64,000 nt of DNA, taken from Candidatus Nitrosopumilus sp. GTDB taxonomy: Archaea > Thermoproteota > Nitrososphaeria > Nitrososphaerales > Nitrosopumilaceae. Shown here in pieces: positions 34,543 to 44,805 of the stretch. Both the position numbers and the translations under genes were made by a program. The stretch covers positions 1 to 64,000 of the forward strand of contig JABSRD010000001.1 in assembly GCA_013215285.1 (NCBI GenBank). The letters run 5' to 3'. The notes under the pieces are model-generated. The model saw nothing but the letters and a program-made list of their open reading frames with translations. It made no database searches and was not told where the DNA came from. How positions within the stretch are numbered: position 1 is the stretch's first letter; every line of letters begins with the position of its first letter.

Positions 34543-37500
34543 TTATTTTGAAGGTTTTTGTCTAATGATGAATATACAAACTACTCCGATCGTAATTCCA
34601 ATGATTATTCCAATTACAATTCCAAGACCAAGAGAAGAGACAGAATTATCAGATGAAATATTTGTAGAATCATTAGGAGTAATTTCTGTTTCAGGAATTA
34701 TAGAAGGAATATTTTTTAAAACAGAATCACCATATTCTGTTTCTAAATCATTTTGTAAAATAACATCAGATGAAATATTTGAAAATTTTGCTATAAGAGT
34801 AATTGGTTCAGTTGTAGAATTTCCTCCAAATAATGTAGAATGTGTCAAAAGGGTGTAGGTGCCTGTTTGATTTATTGGAACATAAAGAACAGTTGATGTA
34901 TTATCTTTATTTTTTACAGGAAAAAATCCACCACCTTGACTAAAAATAGAATTGCCTAACCAATCAAGAGAAGGCCATCCAAGAAAGTGGCCAAACACAC
35001 CTGATGGAACATTAGTTTGTATAATTTCTCCAAATGGATTAATCACAAATACTGCTAAATTAGTATCATCAGAAATCCATGAAATTTCAATTGCTGCAGA
35101 ATTTATTGATTCATTTTGAATATCAAAATAATATTGTCTCCAATCTCCTGCCATGTAACGATTAACCATATCAAATGCACCTTTAGTATATCCATTGCCG
35201 TAAATAACATCATCACTTTGTTTCCCTTCAATGATTACAAGAGAATCATTTTGATCAATTAGTTGTTTAACAACAAATGATACAGGAGCATTTACCAAAT
35301 GTTGTTCTCCCTCAAAAGTTAAAAATCCTTGATAAACTCCTGTTTGAAAATCAGTTGGTACAACTAATGTTACATCAACAATTACAACATCGTTAGGAGG
35401 TATTGTAATCGTTTGAGATTCAGGCCAAATAACAGACCACTTTTCTTTTTGATAATAACTTGCAGATAATGTATAATCCATTGATGTTGAATTCATTTTT
35501 GTGTCACCTAACCAATAAGAAAATTTTGTTGGAACAGGGTATACTCCAACTAAAGGGATTCCTTCAAATTTTTCATTTGGATCAGTTACTCTAAGTTCTT
35601 GTACAGTGCCCCAAGAACCAGCTCTATTTACTAGAGATAATTCATCACTTGAAATTTTTGTATCATTATTGTTATCAAGCCAATCATAAATGTACAATGA
35701 AGAAATTTGGATATCATCAGCATAAACATCTGAAGTTTCATTCATGAATGTATGAAATGGAAAATTTACATTTAGTATCATCAATGATGAATCATTAGGT
35801 ATTGGGTTTTTTTCATCAAAAAATTCATCTAGTGTAGATGGATTATTTACATCTGAAAGTTTGATATAATTTGGAATATAAGTTCCAGATTTATTTAGTA
35901 TTGAGTCCTGTTGTTGCACAATAGTTATTCTATTAATCTCATTTTTTGAAATTAAAGATAATTTTTTTGGAGTTACATCAAGTGTTATTTCATTTTCAGA
36001 AGGATTAACGATAGTAAAAGTAACAGAACTTCGCTCTCCAGGGAATAATTGTCCTGCAAACCAACTAGTCATAGGAAAAGAAGTAGAAGGTAATTGAAAT
36101 CGTTCTAATCTAATTTCAGTAGAATTTACTTTACTTATTGCAGGATCTAATATTTTTTTGATGTTTTGATAGGATGCATCATTATGGACAATAAATGTTC
36201 CATTTTTACCATTTACATAATCTAATGCTGAAGAAACATTAACCAATCCTGCACCTTGAGTAAATGGATCATTTTTGAGATCAGTTGCAGTAGACATTAG
36301 AATATTTTTAATTGTAAATGGATCATAATCTTGGGATTGTTTTTTCATCTCTTCTATCAAAATTGCAGCACTACCAGATACAATAGGTGCAGCCATGCTT
36401 GTTCCCCCAAACAAAGAAAATGATTCATCCTTTGAATCTTTTTCAGATTTTATAACATTTGATGGAGTGAATCCGTGTGCACCAATACTCATCAAATCAG
36501 GTTTTGGATCACCAATTGAACTAGGACCTCTACTCGAAAAATCAACTACGTTATTGTAGTGCGATGTGGTATTTCCAAATCTGGGTTGATCTTCAAATGG
36601 TCCATATCCAACAAAAACATTGTTAGTGGTTGCACCAACTGAAATTCCAAAAGGTGATGCGTTAGGTAATCCAATTGTCCCATATCCATGTCCGGAATTT
36701 CCAGCACTGGAAACTATTGTAACTCCAGGATAATCATCATCTAAGGAATGAGGTGTTACAAGTACACTAAGAATCAAAGAAAGAATATCCATGCCAGGAG
36801 ATGCATTAAATGATGGAAAAGTTGATACTCCCCAGCTATTTGAAATTATATCAACTCTAGGTTTTCCTGAAAATTTCCAATCATGTTTTGCATTATCAAA
36901 TCCTGCAGCCCACAACCATCCATAAACAGTATCACCAAACCACAATGCCTTTACAGGTATAATTTTTGCATCAGGTGCTACACCAATAATAGAATAACTT
37001 TTTGAATTATTGTAAATATTATAGGTCTCTTGACCACGTGAAACAATTGATGCAGCACTAGAAGTACCATGACCCATAAAATCAGTCATTAACCCAAAAA
37101 ATTCACCATCAGGATCTAATGCAGGTAATAGTGTTCCATTAATTGCATTTATTGAATCAATAATTTCAGTAGAGTTGTTTCTAATTACCCCATAAACATC
37201 TAGTACTTGTGCACCAAATGTTCCTGCACTATAATCATTTTTTCCATCATCATTTGAATCATAAACAAGGAATTCTTTTCCACTACCCAATACAATTGGT
37301 TTTTCATCAGTAAAATCAAAGTCATAGTTTGGTTTCTCACCTGACTCTAAATCAAATCTAGTATAATCTTCCCATGAAGTACTTAGATCAGGGATGATAG
37401 TATCATAAACTCCAGGAATGAAAGAATCAACTACAAGTACAGGTACAACTTGAATTCTAGAAAGTGATCCTTGATAAATTACTCCAAGATGATATACACC

Positions 37501-38328
37501 ACTTTTTGATTTTATGTAATTTCTGTTATCTTGACCAATTTTCATATCATCAGATAAAGTTCCATTGAAAATTATTGAAGAGCCAAGTTGTGGAAAAAAT
37601 GAATTGTAAATTGGAATTTCAGTACCTTTACCTCCTTGAGATATATCAAGAAACACACCATCTGAAGTAACATATACTGATGAAGTAAATTGAGATGGGA
37701 TTGGTTTACTATAATTTCTAATAATTTCATTTTTATCAATATATGCAAAAAAAGTTGCATTGGTTAAAATAATTCCTTGTCCATCAGCATCAAGCATGAT
37801 AGGATGATTGAGTTTATCTCGTGCCAATGAATACTGAATATCAGGATTAGAAAAATCAACTCCAGTATCTACAATTGCAATTACAGTACCATTTCCTGAT
37901 GAATCATATTGTTTTTTAGCTACAGTTGAACCAGTAATTTCACCAATTCTTGAAGCATCTTGAATTACATCATCAGATGAATGAAAATCTAATTTAGAAT
38001 CTTCAATTATATGATAACCTTGTGAAGCTAAAAAGGAAGCTGATTTTTCAGAGAGAATAGATACAGAAAAAAATCCACTATCAGATCGGATCCCATATAT
38101 TGAATTATCAGATAAGGAATTAATTTTCTGTGAATCAGTTCCAAAAATTAAATATCTTTTGAAATTATTTTCAGTAAAAAAATTGGAATCAATTTCGATA
38201 ATATCTGAATCAAAAATTATCGGGTTTTGTACATCTATCGAAATTAAATCACCAGAAGTTAATGCATATGAATTACCTATAACAACAGATAGTAGTAAAA
38301 CAGAAAATAAAATAGCCGCTTTGGGCAT
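34543..38328 (-). CDS. Subtilisin-like serine protease, S8 family, membrane-anchored
   Basis: 1261 residues. A signal peptide (AILFSVLLLSVVIGNSYA) and an inhibitor-like pro-region precede the S8 catalytic domain: Asp154 in VIAIVDTGVD, His in FMGHGTSSAAS, Ser in GGTSMAAPIVSG. A long insert with TTKNVFVGYGPFEDQ-type strands, C-terminal beta-sandwich domains and a final membrane helix (LGLGIVIGIIIGITIGVVCIFII) with RQKPSK at the cytoplasmic end place it on the cell surface. It is on the same strand as the surface protein and S-layer genes upstream. Likely role: processing or turnover of exported proteins. Confidence 0.9.
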   Translation of the reverse strand: MPKAAILFSVLLLSVVIGNSYALTSGDLISIDVQNPIIFDSDIIEIDSNFFTENNFKRYLIFGTDSQKINSLSDNSIYGIRSDSGFFSVSILSEKSASFLASQGYHIIEDSKLDFHSSDDVIQDASRIGEITGSTVAKKQYDSSGNGTVIAIVDTGVDFSNPDIQYSLARDKLNHPIMLDADGQGIILTNATFFAYIDKNEIIRNYSKPIPSQFTSSVYVTSDGVFLDISQGGKGTEIPIYNSFFPQLGSSIIFNGTLSDDMKIGQDNRNYIKSKSGVYHLGVIYQGSLSRIQVVPVLVVDSFIPGVYDTIIPDLSTSWEDYTRFDLESGEKPNYDFDFTDEKPIVLGSGKEFLVYDSNDDGKNDYSAGTFGAQVLDVYGVIRNNSTEIIDSINAINGTLLPALDPDGEFFGLMTDFMGHGTSSAASIVSRGQETYNIYNNSKSYSIIGVAPDAKIIPVKALWFGDTVYGWLWAAGFDNAKHDWKFSGKPRVDIISNSWGVSTFPSFNASPGMDILSLILSVLVTPHSLDDDYPGVTIVSSAGNSGHGYGTIGLPNASPFGISVGATTNNVFVGYGPFEDQPRFGNTTSHYNNVVDFSSRGPSSIGDPKPDLMSIGAHGFTPSNVIKSEKDSKDESFSLFGGTSMAAPIVSGSAAILIEEMKKQSQDYDPFTIKNILMSTATDLKNDPFTQGAGLVNVSSALDYVNGKNGTFIVHNDASYQNIKKILDPAISKVNSTEIRLERFQLPSTSFPMTSWFAGQLFPGERSSVTFTIVNPSENEITLDVTPKKLSLISKNEINRITIVQQQDSILNKSGTYIPNYIKLSDVNNPSTLDEFFDEKNPIPNDSSLMILNVNFPFHTFMNETSDVYADDIQISSLYIYDWLDNNNDTKISSDELSLVNRAGSWGTVQELRVTDPNEKFEGIPLVGVYPVPTKFSYWLGDTKMNSTSMDYTLSASYYQKEKWSVIWPESQTITIPPNDVVIVDVTLVVPTDFQTGVYQGFLTFEGEQHLVNAPVSFVVKQLIDQNDSLVIIEGKQSDDVIYGNGYTKGAFDMVNRYMAGDWRQYYFDIQNESINSAAIEISWISDDTNLAVFVINPFGEIIQTNVPSGVFGHFLGWPSLDWLGNSIFSQGGGFFPVKNKDNTSTVLYVPINQTGTYTLLTHSTLFGGNSTTEPITLIAKFSNISSDVILQNDLETEYGDSVLKNIPSIIPETEITPNDSTNISSDNSVSSLGLGIVIGIIIGITIGVVCIFIIRQKPSK

Positions 38329-38359
38329 TAGTTAATTTAATTTTCCAGCATTATTATAA

Positions 38360-39328
38360 TTATCTTCTTCGTGCAAGTATTGCAATTTGTAAGGCTACAA
38401 TAAATCCAATAGATGCAATAATTGGCAACATTAATGCATTAAGTTGAGATGAAGCTTCACTAATGAATTTTACAGAATCAGAAATATCTCCAATATTTTC
38501 ATCAATTATATCACTTGCATGATCTAAAGTATCATCAAATCCTGAAATTTCAGACTTTAGAATATCAAGTTCCTTGGAGGTCTCATCTAAAATTGAATTT
38601 AATTTAATTATTTGTTCAGAAATTCCACCAAGATCTTGACTAAGAACATTTGTTGCAGCAGATCCATGAGATGTAGTTCCCTGACTAAATGCTACAACAT
38701 GAAAAACATGTGTTCCTTCTTCTTTTGGAGTATAATCAACAAAATACAATCCTTGATGTAATGTCTTAAATGAATTAGACAAAGAAATAGATAATCCAGA
38801 GGGTAAATGGACATGTGTGGTTCCCAATAATTCAGCAGGGTTATTTCCAATTAAAAGACCATCACTAGTAGTTTGTACAAAAACTCGAAATGGTTGATTT
38901 ATTGCAGCAGATTCCGGAGCAAAAACTAGTGTGTTAACATGTCTCTCAACAGGTACATCAACCAAATCTGTTGTTGATGTAAATTTTACATCAATTTTTT
39001 TAGAAATGCCATTTTGTGCAGTACTAATTACCTCAACTGTATATGTCCCATAAGGAAAAGTTGTCAATGGTTCAGGCCAAGTTATCAAATCATAATTAAA
39101 AGAGCCATCAGAATTAGTAGTTATTTGATCAAATTTTGCAATGGATTCATCAGGTGCAAAAAGTCGTATAATCAAATTTTCTTCAGGTAATCCATTACCA
39201 TAAACTTGTAAATTATGTTCAGGCGAATAGACTTTACTGTTTGTAAATAACTCTAATTCTGAAAATGAGTCAGGAATATTTGCAAATAAAATAATTATCA
39301 AAACAGAAAATAAAATATGAAACTTCAT
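38360..39328 (-). CDS. Secreted, membrane-anchored surface protein
   Basis: 322 residues. Signal peptide (FSVLIIILFANIPDSFS), two beta-sandwich regions (the first with VYGNGLPEENLIIRLFAPDE, typical of archaeal exported Ig-like proteins), a helical coiled-coil (residues about 235-295, with ILDETSKELDILKSE) and a C-terminal membrane helix (LPIIASIGFIVALQIAIL) followed by ARRR. It is located between the S8 protease and the S-layer gene, all on the minus strand. Function unknown; a coiled coil standing on the membrane would suit a stalk under the S-layer. Confidence 0.75.
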   Translation of the reverse strand: MKFHILFSVLIIILFANIPDSFSELELFTNSKVYSPEHNLQVYGNGLPEENLIIRLFAPDESIAKFDQITTNSDGSFNYDLITWPEPLTTFPYGTYTVEVISTAQNGISKKIDVKFTSTTDLVDVPVERHVNTLVFAPESAAINQPFRVFVQTTSDGLLIGNNPAELLGTTHVHLPSGLSISLSNSFKTLHQGLYFVDYTPKEEGTHVFHVVAFSQGTTSHGSAATNVLSQDLGGISEQIIKLNSILDETSKELDILKSEISGFDDTLDHASDIIDENIGDISDSVKFISEASSQLNALMLPIIASIGFIVALQIAILARRR

Positions 39329-39442
39329 TTTAATTAATGGATATAGTTCTCATAAATATTACTTCTGGAAAAATTATCCAGAACTATCGTTAAGTTGTAT
39401 TCAAAAAAAAGAAAAAAAGGGTAATGTGAACTAGTTTCTTAC

Positions 39443-42400
39443 TTATTGTACAGTTACGGTTGTACTAACTGGTGGTGATAATGCCGTTGGATTATCAATT
39501 GATTCCCAAACGAATGCAGTAGCAGTGTATGTTCCTGCTTCAGTTGGAATCCATGATAATGCTGGGCTGAATGATTGACCACTTGATAGTGAACCTGTAA
39601 TCCATGCTAGTGAGACTGTAACACCGTTACCATCCTGAATCTGTACCAAGTATGCGAATGCTTGCTCTCTATCCTGACCATTTGCTAAGTCAGCACTGAT
39701 TTGCACCTGTTGATCAACGGAGACAGTATCTAAACTGTTACCGAATGCATCAACTGTTCTCAAGTTAGCAGCTGGTGCTCTCTCGAGAGGTGGTACAACA
39801 GTACCGATTAGTGTAGTGGCAGTAATATCAAGTTCATCTGCAGTTGTGTACGGATCTGGAAGTGTATTGTCTTCATATTCTGCAGTGACAGTGTCACCTT
39901 CTGCGACTCTGAGTCTGTGACCAGAAGATTCATCAGTAGTTGTGAAGAACACAGTACCTTCGAATATTCCGGTTGCCTCATTAGTCTCAGTTACAGTAAG
40001 ATCAATACCTCCGGCGTCGGAGTCAGACCATATATCAGCGTCGAAATTATCGACTGCTTCTGGATCTAAGTTCATATCTGGATCAATTATTCTTACAACA
40101 CCTGTTCCGCTAGCTGGATAGCTTGCTTCTAACCATTGTACCTCACCGATATTCCATCTAATTAGTGATGAACCGACTACAGTTTCATCCTCTGAAAATT
40201 CAAAGGAGACAGTAAGTCCGTCATCATCATCAGTTTGTAGGAATCCATCAGTTGGACCTGATCCACTTGTACGTGGATTAGTATCGTCACCTGCTTCACC
40301 ATCAGCATCATGTAAGAATCCAGTAAGGATAACCTCACCAGTAAAGATGCCTGTGTCAGTTCCAGTTTCAACGAGTTTGTATTGATCAATATCGAATCCT
40401 CTGGTAGAGACCTTTATTGGGTCTGTCTCAGTGTTTCCAATTTCGTCAATTAAATCACCGTCAAAGTTGTGATCTGGAGCGACAATGGTAATGTAGACTT
40501 TATCAGTCCATGAGTATACTTTTTGGTCGAGCTCTACAGTTGCTCCGAAGTTAGAAGTAAAGATTGTCACGTTGACATCTTCATCTTCGTCACCTACATA
40601 GTCAGAACCGGATGGACCCCAATCAGTGTACTCTAAGATAATTTCTTCGCCTCTTTCAAGGGAATCATTATCTAATTCTTGAGGAATCTCGATGACAATC
40701 TGGAAGATACCAGTGCTGTCACCTGTTTCTCTAAAGTTGAGTGGTTCAGGGTCAAAGGATAATCCTTCACCGTCAGCATCACCCATGGTGAGCGTGGCAG
40801 CGTCAGAGTCCCATTCGATTAAGTCTAAGTCATAAGTCTCAGCCTGATCATTGTCCAAATCTAAGTCTGGTTCAATGAGGGTCAAGATCATATCGGATCC
40901 AATAATGTACACAGATTTGTCAGATTGTAAGACACCATTTCTAAGATCAAATGTAGCTGAATCAGTTACAGTATTAACGTCACCTGATGCATCGGCTGGA
41001 TCAGTGTATTGTACTTGGAGAATATCTCCTTGTAGAATACAATAATTACTGCTTCCTGCACTTGGTACGTTAAATCTGAAGTCTTCGCCAGTACCAGCAG
41101 TTCCATTAAGTGATGTGAAATCACTTGTATCTGGACATGTTGGACTTGCGGGACCATCAGTGTATCTTATAATGATATCAGCTTCAAAGATTCCTGCGTC
41201 TGGTGCGATTTCAGCAATTGGACCGAATTCTGGTGCATCGAGTGGTGTATTATCACCAACGTCAATCAAACCATCTTCAGATGCTGGACCACCTGCATAT
41301 GTTAGTACGACTGTGTCAGAGCCTCTGATAACAGAGATTTTGACAGGTCCTACGTCATCTGCGGCGGTGTCAGCTGCAATGCTATCTTCACCTGATGCGG
41401 AAATATCGAAGTCTGGGTCGTTAATTCTGACATGAATTGTTAGATCTCCTGAGGCCAAGTATTCACCAGTATCCAAACCAGATGTTTGAGTGCTGATTCC
41501 AGCACCATTCATACCAGATTGGTGTATTGGGAATACTGAACGTTCAGTAGTACCATCGGCTGGAGTTGATGTTAATCCTGCACCGCCAAAGTCGGCTGGT
41601 ACACCAAATGGTACTGGGTAGACGGTTCTGTCAAGACTTATGGAACCAGTGTTTGCGCGAATGCCTGCACTGTCTCCTACTTCAATGATTTCACCAGATG
41701 CATCTCTAAAGTCAACATAGTTAACTTCAATATCGAGACCTGTAACGCTTTCGGAATCAGTTGTGGTTCCATCAGCTCTACAGAATGCGGCTGGAATTTG
41801 GAAGTCACCAACAAAGATACCAGTTTCAGTACCAGTTTCAACTAGAGTAAATCCAGTTGAACCAAGTCCATCATCGATACCTGCACCAACTATACAGCCG
41901 GCGTGTTCGCTTGTCCAAAGTCCGTCATCAAAGGTGACATCTAAGAGTCTACCCAACTGCTCGCCGTTATCAAATGAGAAGGATAATCCGCTTGTGACGG
42001 AATTTCCTACTACATCTGCGTTGGCATCAAGAGCTGTTGTGACTGTTGTATAGATATCAATCAAATCAGAATCTACGTTAAGATCTAAGTCTTCGAGTGT
42101 AATTGTAACTGTGTCAGCTTCCTTGTATGAATTGCTATCGAATGATACAACACCAGAGTGACTTGGAGCTTCTTCTTGATCAGCTACTTGAGTAGATACA
42201 CCATCAGAACCTAAGTCCAGATAATTAACTCTTGGAGAGTCTTCATCTGTCAAATCTTCAATTACGATGAAACTTGGATCATCTGCAATTGGAGATAGGC
42301 CTGTGTATGTACTTGGATCAAGTATGTTTAGCTGATTAATCATGATGTATTCCAAAGAGCCAATGAAGGCACTTGTGTTATCACCTGATTCTTCGGCTTC

Positions 42401-44527
42401 AATTCTAATGATTTGGTTAGCAATCCTTTCAGATGCAATTAAACCATCGTTAATGAAACCAAATGAGAAGAAGTCTGCAACTACTGCATCCTCTGCATTA
42501 GCAAATCCACCAGTTGTTGCTACAATAGCAAGACCTACAGCATCATCTGCTGGAAGTGATTGAATGTAGTCAATGGTATCATTACTTAACAGAGTTAGGG
42601 ATTGAGCATCAATACCTGCTGCAATTTGATATGCATAGGTAGAGGAACTCAATGTTCCATTAGTACCGATAATGACACCTGCTGTGTTGTTTAACAAGTA
42701 AGCATCAAATGGACCAGTAAAATCTAGGCTTCTAACATCTAAGTTAAATAGACTAAATCCTCTTAGTACATCTCGGTCTAGTACAGTGTTTTGCAAGTCT
42801 GCTGCGGTTGTCTTATAATCGAATGCGATAGAATCAACAGTGGTAGTGATACTCGTAGTATTCAATAATGCTCTGTCACTGAATTTTTGTACAGTGGCAT
42901 TTACAATTAGAGAACTGGTAAGTGGAGTGGTAACTAATGTACCATTCACAATACCAGCAGATGAGTTATCAAACCAAACAGCTTGTAAAACAGAACTTGA
43001 TTCTGTACCTGCTTCACCAAGTGTAAATGGATCACCAGTACTTAATGATGGGATCAATTTTACAGATGGGTTAAACAAGTCAAGATCTTCGTCTGCTCTG
43101 CTGTTTAGGTTGGCATCACTATCTATGATTTCGACTGGAATCTCTTCACCAGAGTTCCATTCGTCATCAAGTGGTTGAATGTCAACACTACCAAAGTCGT
43201 GACCTACAAGAATAGTATAAGCGTCCTCATTATATGTGAAAGATGCTGAGGTTCCCCTCTTTGCATCATCAGTGATAATGATTACGGATGTATCTGATTC
43301 ATCATATGTACCAAATACACCTGAGTTTGGACCCTGTTCTGTAATTGTAATTGGTATTGTGGTATCCAATAATGGTGTGGTACTTGGGAAAGCACCAGAA
43401 GATACAGCCCAAGAGGCTGGATCTTGACCATCACTTGCATCAGTTATAAAAATTACAGTGTCATCGTTATCCTGTATGGTAGCGACATCACCTTTACTTT
43501 GAACATCTGGGTTGAATTCCATAATACAATTATCTTCACACATTAAATCACCTAAGGCAGCAGTTAGTAAGTTAGCATCTGTATTTGAGGTTGCATTACC
43601 AACAGCGGCGCCGTTCTCATCGAATACTTGGTAGTTTGTAGAAATTGTTCCACTTGTACCAAATGTCCAAGAGTCTTCGTCGGTTGGGTCAATGTTTAAC
43701 CATAAATCAGTGACGGTAATGTGTACTTCTGAACCTTGTGGGTATACAGATCTATCCAAACTTAAACTGACAAAATTATCAACAGTATCAAAAGTTAGTG
43801 TTACTGATTGAGCACCACCACCTTTGTTGTACTGTATGATAACGTTACCAGTTGGGTTTAGAGAATAGAGTTGAATGAAAGGCCATGCGATTTCGATAAC
43901 GCCAACTGGGTTTGTACTCACAGCTGGTACGTTACCGTTAATCTCCTTTGCTTCTCTTAAAACATTTTGATTACCGTCCTTAGCGTCAACGGCGGTACAA
44001 GAAGCTGTAATAGCGTCTCCGCTAGCACCTGCTTCTAGACCATCAGCTCCACCTTCATCGGCATCATCAATAGCAAAACCTACTGTATTACCAAGATCAA
44101 TTCCGACTGCTGTTTTGCCGCTTGATGCTACACAAAAAGAGCCGAAGTCTAATCCAAGACCAGTGGTTGTACCGGCAACAACTGCAGTTGAATCTGCAGT
44201 TACTGCCATGTTTCGATCTGCAAAGTAACCATACCAGTTACCGTCGACGGCTTGTACCATTCTAAGTATTTTACCGTTAACTGTAACGTCTGGTTCACCT
44301 TTTGCCTCACCTGTATCATTAATATCTGAATCAATCACAACGACCTCAATTACTTGAGGTCCTGACATGTAGTTGTCAAACTGTGAGTTTTCTGCGGAGA
44401 CAAATAGGTTAGCATTGGCTGCATGAGCTGCTGGCACCATTCCTGGTGCAGCGATAACCATACCGCCTGCTAACATAATTGTCATTAATGTAAGACTAGT
44501 TATTTTACGTCCTATTTCGTTATTCAT
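39443..44527 (-). CDS. S-layer protein
   Basis: About 1694 residues from the ATG at 44527; a TTG at 44545 (six codons up) is a less likely start. Signal peptide (SLTLMTIMLAGGMVIAAPGMVPAAHA) and mature start ANANLFVSAENSQF. The body is acidic, with many beta-sandwich repeats that share the pattern 'DKxVY..G..V.ITL.D.DLN.D...D', and ends in an Ig-like domain (SFSPALSWIPTEAGTYTATAF). No C-terminal membrane anchor. Size, signal peptide and acidic repeat style match the S-layer protein of Nitrosopumilus. A clear TATA box gives a very short leader. It is probably the most highly expressed gene here. Confidence 0.85.
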   Translation of the reverse strand: MNNEIGRKITSLTLMTIMLAGGMVIAAPGMVPAAHAANANLFVSAENSQFDNYMSGPQVIEVVVIDSDINDTGEAKGEPDVTVNGKILRMVQAVDGNWYGYFADRNMAVTADSTAVVAGTTTGLGLDFGSFCVASSGKTAVGIDLGNTVGFAIDDADEGGADGLEAGASGDAITASCTAVDAKDGNQNVLREAKEINGNVPAVSTNPVGVIEIAWPFIQLYSLNPTGNVIIQYNKGGGAQSVTLTFDTVDNFVSLSLDRSVYPQGSEVHITVTDLWLNIDPTDEDSWTFGTSGTISTNYQVFDENGAAVGNATSNTDANLLTAALGDLMCEDNCIMEFNPDVQSKGDVATIQDNDDTVIFITDASDGQDPASWAVSSGAFPSTTPLLDTTIPITITEQGPNSGVFGTYDESDTSVIIITDDAKRGTSASFTYNEDAYTILVGHDFGSVDIQPLDDEWNSGEEIPVEIIDSDANLNSRADEDLDLFNPSVKLIPSLSTGDPFTLGEAGTESSSVLQAVWFDNSSAGIVNGTLVTTPLTSSLIVNATVQKFSDRALLNTTSITTTVDSIAFDYKTTAADLQNTVLDRDVLRGFSLFNLDVRSLDFTGPFDAYLLNNTAGVIIGTNGTLSSSTYAYQIAAGIDAQSLTLLSNDTIDYIQSLPADDAVGLAIVATTGGFANAEDAVVADFFSFGFINDGLIASERIANQIIRIEAEESGDNTSAFIGSLEYIMINQLNILDPSTYTGLSPIADDPSFIVIEDLTDEDSPRVNYLDLGSDGVSTQVADQEEAPSHSGVVSFDSNSYKEADTVTITLEDLDLNVDSDLIDIYTTVTTALDANADVVGNSVTSGLSFSFDNGEQLGRLLDVTFDDGLWTSEHAGCIVGAGIDDGLGSTGFTLVETGTETGIFVGDFQIPAAFCRADGTTTDSESVTGLDIEVNYVDFRDASGEIIEVGDSAGIRANTGSISLDRTVYPVPFGVPADFGGAGLTSTPADGTTERSVFPIHQSGMNGAGISTQTSGLDTGEYLASGDLTIHVRINDPDFDISASGEDSIAADTAADDVGPVKISVIRGSDTVVLTYAGGPASEDGLIDVGDNTPLDAPEFGPIAEIAPDAGIFEADIIIRYTDGPASPTCPDTSDFTSLNGTAGTGEDFRFNVPSAGSSNYCILQGDILQVQYTDPADASGDVNTVTDSATFDLRNGVLQSDKSVYIIGSDMILTLIEPDLDLDNDQAETYDLDLIEWDSDAATLTMGDADGEGLSFDPEPLNFRETGDSTGIFQIVIEIPQELDNDSLERGEEIILEYTDWGPSGSDYVGDEDEDVNVTIFTSNFGATVELDQKVYSWTDKVYITIVAPDHNFDGDLIDEIGNTETDPIKVSTRGFDIDQYKLVETGTDTGIFTGEVILTGFLHDADGEAGDDTNPRTSGSGPTDGFLQTDDDDGLTVSFEFSEDETVVGSSLIRWNIGEVQWLEASYPASGTGVVRIIDPDMNLDPEAVDNFDADIWSDSDAGGIDLTVTETNEATGIFEGTVFFTTTDESSGHRLRVAEGDTVTAEYEDNTLPDPYTTADELDITATTLIGTVVPPLERAPAANLRTVDAFGNSLDTVSVDQQVQISADLANGQDREQAFAYLVQIQDGNGVTVSLAWITGSLSSGQSFSPALSWIPTEAGTYTATAFVWESIDNPTALSPPVSTTVTVQ

Positions 44528-44553
44528 GTTATTGTCTTTTTTCAATAAAATTT

Positions 44554-44563
44554 GTATTTAAGC
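44554..44563 (-). promoter_or_regulatory. TATA box of the S-layer gene
   Basis: GCTTAAATAC on the minus strand, centred about 31 bases before ATG 44527. Confidence 0.65.
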
Positions 44564-44716
44564 CTAATGGACGAATTGTCCACAAATAAAGTGATTCTTG
44601 TATATTTTTCATGCCTAGAGTGGAATTCATGTAATTTTTTGATCGCTTGATGTAATTCTTACACTTTTATGCCTATTTCGTACCATTACAATCTAATTTT
44701 ATTAACTTTTTGAGAT

Positions 44717-44749
44717 AATATGGTAAATATTTTAATATTTTATCATATT
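44717..44749. promoter_or_regulatory. AT-rich dyad in the S-layer/epimerase divergent region
   Basis: AATATGGTAAATATT and its near-reverse complement form an imperfect dyad, framed by TGAGAT (44711) and ATCTCA (44762). The 260-base divergent region has no gene. It may bind a regulator or simply reflect AT-richness. Confidence 0.35.
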
Positions 44750-44805
44750 TTAAAATAATTGATCTCATAGAAAGTATGATAATTACGAATAATTAGTAAA
44801 TTTCA

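Noticed and set aside
40851-43427. Several plus-strand frames opposite the S-layer gene
   Set aside because: Ser/Pro-rich shadows caused by the codon bias of the S-layer gene.
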